Below are positions 51,192-59,627 of a DNA stretch of 64,000 nucleotides, one piece after another. The position numbers and the translations under genes are program-made. The stretch's first letter is position 1. Each line of letters starts with the position of its first letter. Under the pieces are notes generated by a model. It was not told the DNA's origin. It was given only the letters and a program-made list of their open reading frames with translations, and ran no database searches. Where the stretch lies: the NCBI GenBank assembly GCA_016713305.1, contig JADJPK010000004.1, positions 682,001 through 746,000 of the forward strand. The letters are read 5' to 3'. The stretch comes from Betaproteobacteria bacterium (GTDB lineage: Bacteria; Pseudomonadota; Gammaproteobacteria; Burkholderiales; Ga0077523).

Positions 51192-53219
51192 TCAGGGCGA
51201 GGCCGGCGATCGCGTGAGCTCGATTCGTTGCGGTTTCAATGGCCAGACGCCACGAGAGATCACGCGGCCGCCTTCCAGTACCAGCCAGCTTTGACCGCCA
51301 TAGTGAGGCAGCAGACGCCCGAGCGTCCGAAGATCGGCCATCTCGTCGGCTTCCACGACGACGATGCTGCCGGCGGGCGACTGGGCCGTCCACACACGGG
51401 CAGACTTGGACGAAGGAAGCGGCGGATGACTGATCCCGGGATGCCGGGCAAGGAATCCGGCCACGGCCGAAGCAGGCCCGACGATGATGGCTGCGCCAGC
51501 CGCGGAGTCGAACTCCGGGACGGGTCGCGGCGCCGTGTCGGCGAAACGCTCGGCGAGCGTTCCCGCCGCCGTGCGGTACGACTCGTCCGGCGACAGGACC
51601 AGGAGACTTGGCCGTTCGGCCGCCATGACATCCCGAAGGATGGGGAGCGCTTCCCGCGAAGACAGCCGCCGCAAAGCGTCGGCGTCGGGGTCCAGAATCA
51701 CCTCGGCAGGCTCGAAGCCAGTGACCACTTCCACGGTTTCCTCTTGTGCGCTTGATGTCACGGCAATGCGCATTTCCTTGCCAGGTGCGCGGACAGCCAC
51801 GGGGACCCGGACGGGTCGGATAGCGCCTTCCTGACGTAGGATCAACCGCACACCGGCTCGACCCGCGATATCGATGGTCCGGGCGTTGTCCATGCGGACC
51901 ACCGGAGTACCGGATGTGTCGAGCCACGCGCTGAAGAAATCGTCGAGATCCGTGCCTGAGACCTTCGACCACGAATCGCGCAGATCTTCCCAGCGCGCCC
52001 GCCGGAACCGGAACCGCTGCCACAGGTCCCTCACGCCGGCATCGAAAGCAGCAGTTCCGATGGTCTCCCGCAGCACGTGGAACAGCATGGCGGCCTTCTG
52101 ATAACCCAGCACTTGGGAGGCGGCGTGGGTCCGGGACCGGAATTCGGAGAGGGCGCCGTCCTGCCCGGGCGGAACGGCTGCGATGTCTCGCAGCCATCCG
52201 GCGCGCGCGGCCCGGGCAGCCTCGGGTCCCTGATCTTCCTTGTACCGGTAGTCGGCCATGAAGGTCGTCAGGCCCTCCGACCAGTTTCCTCCCGACGGGT
52301 CCGGGTAGACGCCGTTGCCCCACCAGCAGTGGAGCACTTCGTGACCCAGGGACGTGGAACGGATGAACGGCAGCCGGAGCGCGTCCTTTCCCAGGTAGGT
52401 GAGACCCGGCATGCCGAACCCGGTGGGCGTGGGGCTCGCCACGACGCTGAAACCGTCGAACGCATAGGGTCCGATCCAGGCTTCGTAACGCTCGATGTGA
52501 CCGGCGACCGAATCGAGGTAGCCCGGAGCCAGATCCTCCATGCCGGGAAAGAACCACGTCCTCAGTCTCAACGGCCGGCCACCCGACGCCATCACCATCC
52601 GCTCCTGAACGACATACGGGCCCGCCATCAGATCGATGCCGTCCACCGGCTGCGCGAACTCGAACCTTGCCGTGGTGCGGCGGTCTTCGAACCGCTCCTC
52701 TTCGAGATGCCCGGGTACCAGCCCCCTTTGCCCGGGGGGCAGGACCAAGGTCAGCCGGTAACGCATGAGAAGACCGTCGACGCCGGGATACCACCCCGAC
52801 GAAGCGGGCAGAAACGTTCCTTCGATACCGGAGGCCGCAGCCGTCGGCCCCAGCGTCTGCCGGTGGTCGATCCCGGGCTCGACCGCTGCGAGCTGCCCCT
52901 GCCACGAGACTTCGATCTCGGTGGGGCGGGTCGACGCCGGAACGATCCATTTCCGGGCCGCCCCGCCTGGATCTGCCTGAACCAGGAGACGTCCATCCGC
53001 TCTGGCTTCACCGTCCAGAGGCGCTGCCAGACGGAGCATGCGAGCCTCTCCGGCAGGGACGACCACCCTGCCCCGTGCATCCAGCCACCGGGAGACGGGA
53101 TCCAGAGTCACTTCGAAGTCGACGTCGACGACCTGTTCCTCGATCGCCCTGACCTCCACAGCGGACAGCGCGATGACCAGGAACAGGCTTGCCGCGCTCC
53201 GCAGGACTTCTCCTCTCAT
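51192..53219 (-). CDS. secreted M1-family-like metallopeptidase
   Basis: A 675-residue exported protein (signal peptide VLRSAASLFLVIALSAVEVR). The gluzincin zinc site is intact: SLGHEVLHCWWGN gives HExxH, and NWSEGLTTFMADY supplies the third ligand 18 residues later. The usual GAMEN exopeptidase motif is replaced by GFGMPGLTYLG, as in bacterial M1-like proteins of unknown specificity. The C-terminal 200 residues look like a separate domain ending LRTLGRLLPHYGGQSWLVLE. ATG at 53219 overlaps the stop of the upstream ChaN-type gene (TGATG), so the two form an operon. GTG at 53222 is an alternative start. Confidence 0.87.
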   Translation of the reverse strand: MRGEVLRSAASLFLVIALSAVEVRAIEEQVVDVDFEVTLDPVSRWLDARGRVVVPAGEARMLRLAAPLDGEARADGRLLVQADPGGAARKWIVPASTRPTEIEVSWQGQLAAVEPGIDHRQTLGPTAAASGIEGTFLPASSGWYPGVDGLLMRYRLTLVLPPGQRGLVPGHLEEERFEDRRTTARFEFAQPVDGIDLMAGPYVVQERMVMASGGRPLRLRTWFFPGMEDLAPGYLDSVAGHIERYEAWIGPYAFDGFSVVASPTPTGFGMPGLTYLGKDALRLPFIRSTSLGHEVLHCWWGNGVYPDPSGGNWSEGLTTFMADYRYKEDQGPEAARAARAGWLRDIAAVPPGQDGALSEFRSRTHAASQVLGYQKAAMLFHVLRETIGTAAFDAGVRDLWQRFRFRRARWEDLRDSWSKVSGTDLDDFFSAWLDTSGTPVVRMDNARTIDIAGRAGVRLILRQEGAIRPVRVPVAVRAPGKEMRIAVTSSAQEETVEVVTGFEPAEVILDPDADALRRLSSREALPILRDVMAAERPSLLVLSPDESYRTAAGTLAERFADTAPRPVPEFDSAAGAAIIVGPASAVAGFLARHPGISHPPLPSSKSARVWTAQSPAGSIVVVEADEMADLRTLGRLLPHYGGQSWLVLEGGRVISRGVWPLKPQRIELTRSPASP

Positions 53220-54412
53220 CACGGCTCAGCCGGAAACCGCGCGACGACCTCCAGCACCTGGCCGTCGCGCAATACCTGCATCGGCAACCACGATCCGGGT
53301 GGCTGCGCCCGAACGCGGTCGATCACGTCCTCCGACTGCCGACACGGCTTGCCCGCCACCTGCATCAGAACATCACCTCCCCTGAGGCCGGCGGCCGCCG
53401 CGACACTGCCTTCCACGACGTCCCGGATGGATACTCCCTGATCGTGTGGGGCGAGCCACACACCGAGCTTGGGGGGGACTGCCGCGGGATCCTTGCCCGG
53501 TATGACACCGAAAACCGCTGTCGCGTAGCCGGATGGCCAGTCTGCACACTGTCCGTGCGCATCGGAGGGCAGCAGCGTGACGACCCCGGACACGCCAAGA
53601 TCGTTCAGCTGGCGAGGCACTCCCCAACCGTGGATCACATGCCCGCTTCCGAGGACGCCGACCACCCGTCTGCCAGGATATCGCTGCAGGGCCTGCGCAA
53701 TGCCGGTCGCCATGGCGCGGTCCCAGGTGAGCTGGGACTCGACGAACCGGTGGAACCTTTCTTCTCGCGCGCCTTCACCTTGTTCCGTTGCCGCGCCCGG
53801 GTGCTGGACAAAGCTGCCCTTGAGGTAGTCACGATAGGATTGCGAAGGAGCCACCGGCCGCGAAATGCCCATCGCACGCAGTTCGGAAACCGCGTCGATG
53901 CCCTCCTCTGCGACACGCCGGATGAGCGCGGAATCCACGTTCACCGCAATCATCGGAATTCGATTCATGCGGGCGAAGTGGAACAGCGGAAGATAGAGCT
54001 GGGGATCGAACCGCCAATGGCGCGACCAGCCGGACTCGCGCAGGAATTCCTTTTCCGTGAGCTCGCCCGCGATCCAGAGATCCAGAGCAGGTTGCACTTC
54101 GCGCGGGAACATCTCCAGGGCAAGGACGAGCGGACCGGGCTGCGCCGAGAGAGCCGCCAGGGTCTGCAATTGCCAACGGTGATGATCCATGCTGTCGTGC
54201 CGCTCGCCCAGCAGGACGACCTGCGCGTTCAACGCAATGGACACGACATCCGCCGTGACGAGGGGAGCCCTGTCAGGCGCACCGGGAACGGTCCACATTC
54301 CAGGGGGAGGGCATCCGTCATCCTGGGCACGGATGAGGGGCGAAGCGCAGAGGACGAAAAGGGCCACCGGAACAACGATCAGGAGACGGAACATCTTCGG
54401 CTCGATCCTCAT
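53219..54412 (-). CDS. ChaN-family haem-binding-like protein with C-terminal PDZ domain
   Basis: A 397-residue exported protein: signal sequence (MFRLLIVVPVALFVLCASPL), ChaN domain starting VVLLGERHDSMDHHRWQLQT and LVLALEMFPREVQPALDLWI, and a PDZ domain near the C-terminus (VSIRDVVEGSVAAAAGLRGG). ChaN relatives bind haem or related cofactors at the outer membrane. No good lipobox is present, so it may be periplasmic and not a lipoprotein. It is the first gene of a two-gene operon with the M1-like peptidase. Start: ATG at 54412 or 54394. Confidence 0.84.
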   Translation of the reverse strand: MRIEPKMFRLLIVVPVALFVLCASPLIRAQDDGCPPPGMWTVPGAPDRAPLVTADVVSIALNAQVVLLGERHDSMDHHRWQLQTLAALSAQPGPLVLALEMFPREVQPALDLWIAGELTEKEFLRESGWSRHWRFDPQLYLPLFHFARMNRIPMIAVNVDSALIRRVAEEGIDAVSELRAMGISRPVAPSQSYRDYLKGSFVQHPGAATEQGEGAREERFHRFVESQLTWDRAMATGIAQALQRYPGRRVVGVLGSGHVIHGWGVPRQLNDLGVSGVVTLLPSDAHGQCADWPSGYATAVFGVIPGKDPAAVPPKLGVWLAPHDQGVSIRDVVEGSVAAAAGLRGGDVLMQVAGKPCRQSEDVIDRVRAQPPGSWLPMQVLRDGQVLEVVARFPAEP

Positions 54413-54522
54413 GACATGCCGCGCATCTCCGGCCGGCCCGCAGCGGGCGGCCGATGTCGCAGGCCGTCGAAAGGGTATCATCCGATTCCCCGATCCTCTT
54501 CCATCCGCTTGCTTTCTTACCG

Positions 54523-54969
54523 ATGCCCTCGACCAGCAGCCGACCGACGGACATCGTCCTTCATCAAGCGTCCCGTGTGCTCGAAGTGGCCTTCGACGAC
54601 GGAAACCGGTTCCGCTTTCCTTGCGAGTTTCTCCGGGTGTTCAGTCCGTCGGCCGAGGTTCGCGGTCATGGGCCGGGCCAGGAAGTACTCCAGGCCGGCA
54701 AGAAGGACGTCAACATCTCCGCCGTGGAACCCGTCGGCGCCTACGCCGTGAAGCTGGTGTTCACCGATGGCCACGACACGGGGCTCTATTCCTGGGACTA
54801 CCTTCACGAACTCGGCACATCCCAAGACCGGTTGTGGCAGGGATACCTGGAACGGCTGCAGGCCGCGGGCGCTTCCCGGGACCCGGCGGGCGCCGTGAAC
54901 CTTCACAAGTTCGGCGCTTCCCGCTCCGCGGTCCCGCCACGTTTTCAGAATCCGCCTACCGATGAGTAA
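54523..54969 (+). CDS. DUF971 domain-containing protein
   Basis: A 148-residue protein with the DUF971 (gamma-butyrobetaine hydroxylase N-terminal-like) core: LEVAFDDGNRFRFPCEFLRV, VEPVGAYAVKLVFTDGHDTG and YSWDYLHELG. Function unknown; it is often the first gene before ubiE in Betaproteobacteria. The ATG at 54523 gives a normal length. A TATCAT box about 45 bases upstream may belong to the promoter of the whole ubi cluster. It overlaps ubiE by eight bases. Confidence 0.88.
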   Translation: MPSTSSRPTDIVLHQASRVLEVAFDDGNRFRFPCEFLRVFSPSAEVRGHGPGQEVLQAGKKDVNISAVEPVGAYAVKLVFTDGHDTGLYSWDYLHELGTSQDRLWQGYLERLQAAGASRDPAGAVNLHKFGASRSAVPPRFQNPPTDE

Positions 54970-55693
54970 GACACACTTCGGCTACCGCCAGGTCGACGAG
55001 GACGACAAGGCTCACCGCGTCGCCGACGTCTTCAAGGCGGTCGCGCCCCGCTACGACGTGATGAACGACCTCATGTCGGCGGGACTGCATCGCCTGTGGA
55101 AGCGTTTCGCTGCGGACGCCTGTCTCCTGCGTCCGGGTCAACGCGTGCTGGACGTCGCGGGGGGCACGGGCGACATGACCCGGCACTTTGCCCGCCGTGT
55201 GGGCACCGAGGGCAGCGTATGGCTGACCGACATCAACGGCGCCATGCTCGGTGCGGGCCGGGATCGCCTGGTGGACGAAGGCCTCGTCGTTCCTGCCGTC
55301 CAGTGCGACGCGGAACGTCTGCCATTTCCCGACGGCATCTTCGACTGCGTGTGCGTGGCCTTCGGCCTGCGCAACATGACCCACAAGGACCGCGCCCTCT
55401 CCGAGTTCCGCCGGGTGCTCCGCCCGGCCGGCAAAGTGGTCGTGCTGGAGTTCTCGCGGGTGTGGAAACCGCTCGCACCACTCTACGATGCGTACTCCTT
55501 CACCGTGCTCCCGGTCCTCGGCGGGCTCATCGCAGGCAGCAGGGATGCGTACAGGTATCTTGCGGAATCCATCCGCGTCCACCCGGGCCAGGAAGAACTC
55601 AAGGAAATGATGGAAGCGGCCGGATTGTCCCGCGTCGAGTACTTCAACCTGTCGGGTGGTGTCGTGGCCGTTCACCGCGGCTGGGTCGATTGA
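54962..55693 (+). CDS. ubiE: ubiquinone/menaquinone methyltransferase
   Basis: A 243-residue SAM-dependent C-methyltransferase of ubiquinone synthesis. The N-terminal FKAVAPRYDVMNDLMSAGLH, motif I VLDVAGGTGDMTRHFA and the family signatures CVAFGLRNMTHKDRALSEF and EYFNLSGGVVAVHRGW identify UbiE. The ATG is within the end of the DUF971 gene; ubiJ follows after 19 bases. Confidence 0.95.
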   Translation: MSKTHFGYRQVDEDDKAHRVADVFKAVAPRYDVMNDLMSAGLHRLWKRFAADACLLRPGQRVLDVAGGTGDMTRHFARRVGTEGSVWLTDINGAMLGAGRDRLVDEGLVVPAVQCDAERLPFPDGIFDCVCVAFGLRNMTHKDRALSEFRRVLRPAGKVVVLEFSRVWKPLAPLYDAYSFTVLPVLGGLIAGSRDAYRYLAESIRVHPGQEELKEMMEAAGLSRVEYFNLSGGVVAVHRGWVD

Positions 55694-55712
55694 ATCCAGT
55701 CCCCGGCCGCTC

Positions 55713-56282
55713 ATGCTGAATCGACAGGCAGCCGCTGCCGTCAACCATCTGCTGGAACCCGCAGGATGGGCCCGCAAGACATTGGAGCCCTTCGCGGGCG
55801 CCATCGTCGCGATCGAACTGGGTCCGTCGCGACTGCGCCTGGCGATCGGCCCTGATGGCATGGTGAATGCCGCAACAGACCCCGATACCGCATCGTTGAC
55901 GGTTTCGCTGGACCTCCTCACCGCTGCCCGCATCGTTGCCGGAGACGTTTCGGCCAGGTCCGAGGTACGCACCCAAGGCGATGACGAACTGGCGCGAGCG
56001 ATGTGGCACGTCGCCTCGAATCTGCAGTGGGACTACGAGGACGATCTGTCGCGCATCACGGGCGATGTCCTCGCCCATCGCATCGGTGAATTGCTGCGTT
56101 CCGCCGGTCGCGCCTCCCGCGACTCCGCATTGCGCGCGGGATTGGCCGCGAGCGAGTACCTCACCGAGGAAGGCCGGATGACTCCGCCGCAGGCGGAACT
56201 CAACGCCTTCGCCGAGGACGTCGACGCTCTGCGGGATGCCGTGGCTCGCCTCGAACAGCGTATCGCGGCGCTCGGCCGCTGA
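55713..56282 (+). CDS. ubiJ: ubiquinone biosynthesis accessory factor with SCP2 domain
   Basis: A 189-residue protein with an N-terminal SCP2-like lipid-binding domain (LGPSRLRLAIGPDG, VSLDLLTAARIVAGD) and a helical C-terminus (ELNAFAEDVDALRDAVARLE). UbiJ scaffolds the ubiquinone-synthesis complex. Identity rests on the position between ubiE and ubiB and on the domain. The ATG at 55713 gives the usual start MLNRQAAAAVNHLLEPAGWA. Confidence 0.86.
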   Translation: MLNRQAAAAVNHLLEPAGWARKTLEPFAGAIVAIELGPSRLRLAIGPDGMVNAATDPDTASLTVSLDLLTAARIVAGDVSARSEVRTQGDDELARAMWHVASNLQWDYEDDLSRITGDVLAHRIGELLRSAGRASRDSALRAGLAASEYLTEEGRMTPPQAELNAFAEDVDALRDAVARLEQRIAALGR

Positions 56283-56296
56283 CGGGCCTCGAACCG

Positions 56297-57839
56297 ATGC
56301 GGCCGGCAACCGTCGTGATGCAGTGGGCAAGACTGGCCAGGATACTGGTGGTGGCCACGCGATCGGGGCTGGACGAGTTCGTTCTGGCGCATTCGTCCTT
56401 GCGCTGGTTGCGACCCTTCACGCGGGCCGCCACGTTCTGGCGGAAGTTCGATCTGCCCAGAGGGGCCCGCCTGCGCCGGGCCCTCGAAGACCTGGGACCC
56501 ATCTTCGTGAAGTTCGGCCAGGTACTGTCGACGAGACGCGATCTTCTTCCCGTGGACATCGCAGACGAGCTTGCACGGCTGCAAGATCGGGTGCCCCCCT
56601 TTGCCACGGAGCAGGTGCTGGAAACGCTGCAGCGCGTGTACGGCAAACCCGTCGACGAGGTGTTCGCTTCCTTCGAGCGGAAAGCCGTGGCCAGTGCATC
56701 CGTCGCCCAGGTCCATTTCGCGGTACTGCCCGACGGGCGCGAGTGCGCCGTCAAGATTCTCCGGCCGGGCATCGAACGCATCATCACGCGCGACCTGGCG
56801 CTCCTCGACACGGCCGCCACCTTGATCGAAACGGTCTGGGCCGATGGGCGCCGGCTGCGCCCGCGGGAAGTGATAGGCGAGTTCAAGAAGCATCTGCACG
56901 ACGAACTGGATCTGTTGCGGGAGGCCTCCAACGCAAGCCAGCTTCGCCGCAACTTCCGGGGTTCCGATCTGCTGTCGGTCCCGGAGATCTACTGGGACTG
57001 GTGTTACACCGAAGTGATGGTGATGCAGCGCATGCGGAACGCCGATCTCCCAGGTGCGATCGCTCCGGGACCAGGGCATCGACATTCCGAAGCTCTCGCG
57101 GATGGGAGTGGAGATCTTCTTCACCCAGGTCTTCCGGGATGGCTTCTTCCATGCCGACATGCACCCCGGGAACATCCTGGTGAGTCCCGAAGGCCGCTAC
57201 ATCGCCCTGGATTTCGGCATCATGGGCACCCTGACCGACGTCGACAAGAACTACCTCGCCCAGAACTTCCTCGCGTTCTTCCGCCGCGACTACCGCCGCG
57301 TGGCGCAGGCGCACGTCGATGCGGGCTGGGTGCCGCCCGGAACGCGCGTGGACGAATTCGAATCCGCCATCCGGGCGGTGTGCGAGCCGATATTCGACAA
57401 GCCGCTGAAGGAGATCTCCTTCGGCAAGGTGCTGCTGAGACTCTTCCAGACAGCCCGCCGGTTCAACCTCGAAGTTCAGCCGCAGCTGGTGCTCCTGCAG
57501 AAGACTCTGCTCAACATCGAAGGCGTGGGCCGGGAGCTGGATCCCGATCTGGACCTCTGGAAGACCGCCAAGCCCTTCCTCGAGCGCTGGATGTCGGAGC
57601 AGGTGGGGTGGCGCGGATGGTGGCGCAGCGCGCGCGAGGAAGCCCCGTACTGGGCGAGCGCGATACCGCAGCTGCCGCGGCTCGTGCACCGCGCGTTGTC
57701 GGAGCCGTCTCCTCACGAACTGGAAGCGGCGCTCCGGCGGATGCTGCAGGAGCAGAAACGCCAGACCCGCTGGCTGACCGGGCTTGCGGCCCTTCTGGCG
57801 ATCACGGCGGTCCTCGTGGGCGTTCTCCTGTCGAGATAG
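56297..57839 (+). CDS. ubiB: ubiquinone biosynthesis atypical kinase, disrupted by a short indel
   Basis: UbiB is an ABC1/ADCK-type ATPase-kinase needed for coenzyme Q synthesis. The first frame (ATG 56297) covers the KxGQ motif FVKFGQVLSTRRDLLP and the alanine-rich loop KAVASASVAQVHFAVLPDG to VMVMQRMRN. The second frame resumes at VRSLRDQGIDIPKLSRMGVE and holds FFHADMHPGNILVS and ALDFGIMGTL, then two C-terminal transmembrane helices (TGLAALLAITAVLVGVLL). Restoring two bases, or removing one, near 57041-57044 gives MRNxPISQVRSLRDQG and about 514 residues. All catalytic motifs are present, so I treat the break as probably technical. Confidence 0.92.
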
Positions 57840-57853
57840 CGCTCCGATCGGCT

Positions 57854-57919
57854 TTCCTGGTCGGGTTCGTCTCGTTCCCTGGTCGGGTTCGTCCCGTTCC
57901 CTGGTCAGGGGCTTCCCGG
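57854..57919. repeat. 22-base tandem repeat, about three copies
   Basis: Two nearly identical 22-base units (57854-57875 and 57876-57897) differ at two positions; a third (57898-57919) is diverged in its second half. The core is CCTGGTCGGGTTCGT. It lies between the end of ubiB and the porin promoter. No coding or CRISPR character is seen. Confidence 0.75.
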
Positions 57920-57946
57920 GACGCTCCGGCCACGACCGGCGGACAT

Positions 57947-58002
57947 CTGTCATGAACCTGCCGCCCCGCCGTCACAAAAGATTCACATCGTCTGAACACA
58001 AT
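57947..58002 (+). promoter_or_regulatory. candidate PhoB-dependent promoter (tandem Pho boxes plus -10) for the porin
   Basis: Heptamers recur every 11 bases: CTGTCAT (57947), CTGCCGC (57958), CCGTCAC (57969), GATTCAC (57980). The Pho-box consensus is CTGTCAT with four-base spacers. The first heptamer is perfect, and the others keep the consensus partly. A CACAAT -10-like element (57997-58002) starts ten bases after the last heptamer, the geometry of E. coli PhoB promoters. It lies 75 bases before the porin start. Confidence 0.55.
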
Positions 58003-58076
58003 CCAGGGCGTTCCGCTGCCACTGCGGGCGCCTTCGGGTGCCTGGCACGGCCCCCCTCAGCCAGGAGACAGGATTC

Positions 58077-59582
58077 ATGTTCCGACCCCATCCATCGTGC
58101 AACCGCCTCACCCCCGCGCGCCTCGCCGTGCTTGCGTTCCTCGCCGGGAGCCTGAACCTCGGCCAGACGGTCCTGGCTCAGGAAGAAAGCTCCGCCGAGC
58201 CGGCCGTCAAGAAGGACAAGATGACCGAACTTCTGGACAAGCTGAAGGACAAGGGCGTCATCGACGAAGCCGAATACGACGAGCTGTCCGGAAACACGCC
58301 GGAAGGCCGCGCGGAGGCCCGCGCGGAACGCCGCCGTCAGGCGCTGAAGCGTGCCCAGGAGGAGGAGAAGGAGAACGCCCGCAAGTCGTACTACAACCTC
58401 CGCTGGAACAATGGACTCGTCTTCGAGACGCCGGACCGCGCGAGCGCGGTGAGCCTCTCCGGCCGCATCCACGCCGACTACCGGTCGTTCTTCGACGATT
58501 CCGCGTCCAGCACCTTCGACATCCGCCGCGCCTACCTCACCCTGTCCGGCAAGTGGAACGAGTGGATCACCTGGGACGTCACGGGGGATTTCGCCCAGTC
58601 CACGACGACGCTCGATGTCGCCTGGTTCAACCTGGCCTTCAGCGACCGCGCGCAATTGCGCTTCGGCCAGTTCAAGATGCCCATGACCATCGAGGAACTG
58701 ACCAGTTCGCGATTCATCGACTTCCAGGAGAGGTCCTTCGTCAACAAGAGCGCGCCGGCCAAGGAACGCGGGATGATGCTCCACGGTGTGCCGATGCCCG
58801 GAACGACGTACGCGCTCGCGCTGTCCACCGGGCAGGGAAAGAACAACATCGAGACCACGCCTCAGTTCGACCGGCCGGACGTGATCGGACGTGTCTCGGC
58901 GAACTTCGCCGAGTTCCTCGGCGCGCAGAGCCGCAACATCTACCATCTGGGCGCGTCCTACTCGCAGGGCACCATCGCTCCGGGAACACTCTCGGTCGGA
59001 ACCGAGCCTCGCAATGGCGGCAGCTTCTTCTCGACCAACGCGTTCACCGGCACGGGTGTGGACCGGATGCGCATGGGACTCGAGGGCGTGGTCGCGCTGG
59101 GGCCGCTCAAGTTCCAGGGCGAGTGGATGAACGTCAACTACAGGGGACGGTCCGCCGCCAACGTCGCCTACGATCGCGACATCGAGAGCCACTACGTGAG
59201 CGTCCTGTGGATGGTGACCGGAGAAAGATACGCCGACGCCTATCGCAACGGCGTCTTCGGCCGGATCGTGCCCTTCACCAACTTCACCCCCGGCGGCACC
59301 GGCACAGGCGCCTTCGAGCTCGGCTTGCGTTACAGCGCGTTCAACGGGAGCGATTTCACGACCGCCAACGCAGCCGGTACCGGCGTGCTGAGCTCGGCAA
59401 CGGCAGCTTCGAATCAGGCCACCGCCTGGACCTTCCAGGCGAAGTGGATCGTGAACCCCAACGTGCGCTTCATCTTGGACTATGTGGATACCGAGTTCGG
59501 CAATCCGGTCCGTTTCGCCACGGGCAACGTGACGACGGAACACGAGCGCGCCCTTACGATGCGGGCCGCGCTGGATTTCTGA
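58077..59582 (+). CDS. OprO/OprP-type outer-membrane porin
   Basis: A 501-residue outer-membrane protein with a signal peptide (LAVLAFLAGSLNLGQTVLAQ), an N-terminal coiled-coil stretch (about residues 40-100, KMTELLDKLKDKGVIDEAEY) and a beta-barrel of the phosphate-selective porin O/P family (VSLSGRIHADYRSFFDD, FDIRRAYLTLSGKWNEW, AQLRFGQFKMPMTIEELTSS). It ends in the aromatic residue expected for barrel insertion (RAALDF). Relatives take up phosphate or polyphosphate. The tandem Pho-box promoter upstream and phoBR nearby support phosphate control. AGGAG precedes the ATG at 58077. Confidence 0.9.
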   Translation: MFRPHPSCNRLTPARLAVLAFLAGSLNLGQTVLAQEESSAEPAVKKDKMTELLDKLKDKGVIDEAEYDELSGNTPEGRAEARAERRRQALKRAQEEEKENARKSYYNLRWNNGLVFETPDRASAVSLSGRIHADYRSFFDDSASSTFDIRRAYLTLSGKWNEWITWDVTGDFAQSTTTLDVAWFNLAFSDRAQLRFGQFKMPMTIEELTSSRFIDFQERSFVNKSAPAKERGMMLHGVPMPGTTYALALSTGQGKNNIETTPQFDRPDVIGRVSANFAEFLGAQSRNIYHLGASYSQGTIAPGTLSVGTEPRNGGSFFSTNAFTGTGVDRMRMGLEGVVALGPLKFQGEWMNVNYRGRSAANVAYDRDIESHYVSVLWMVTGERYADAYRNGVFGRIVPFTNFTPGGTGTGAFELGLRYSAFNGSDFTTANAAGTGVLSSATAASNQATAWTFQAKWIVNPNVRFILDYVDTEFGNPVRFATGNVTTEHERALTMRAALDF

Positions 59583-59627
59583 CCGTTCCAGTCCCGGGGC
59601 AGTCCGGATGCCGCGGATTGCCCCGAA

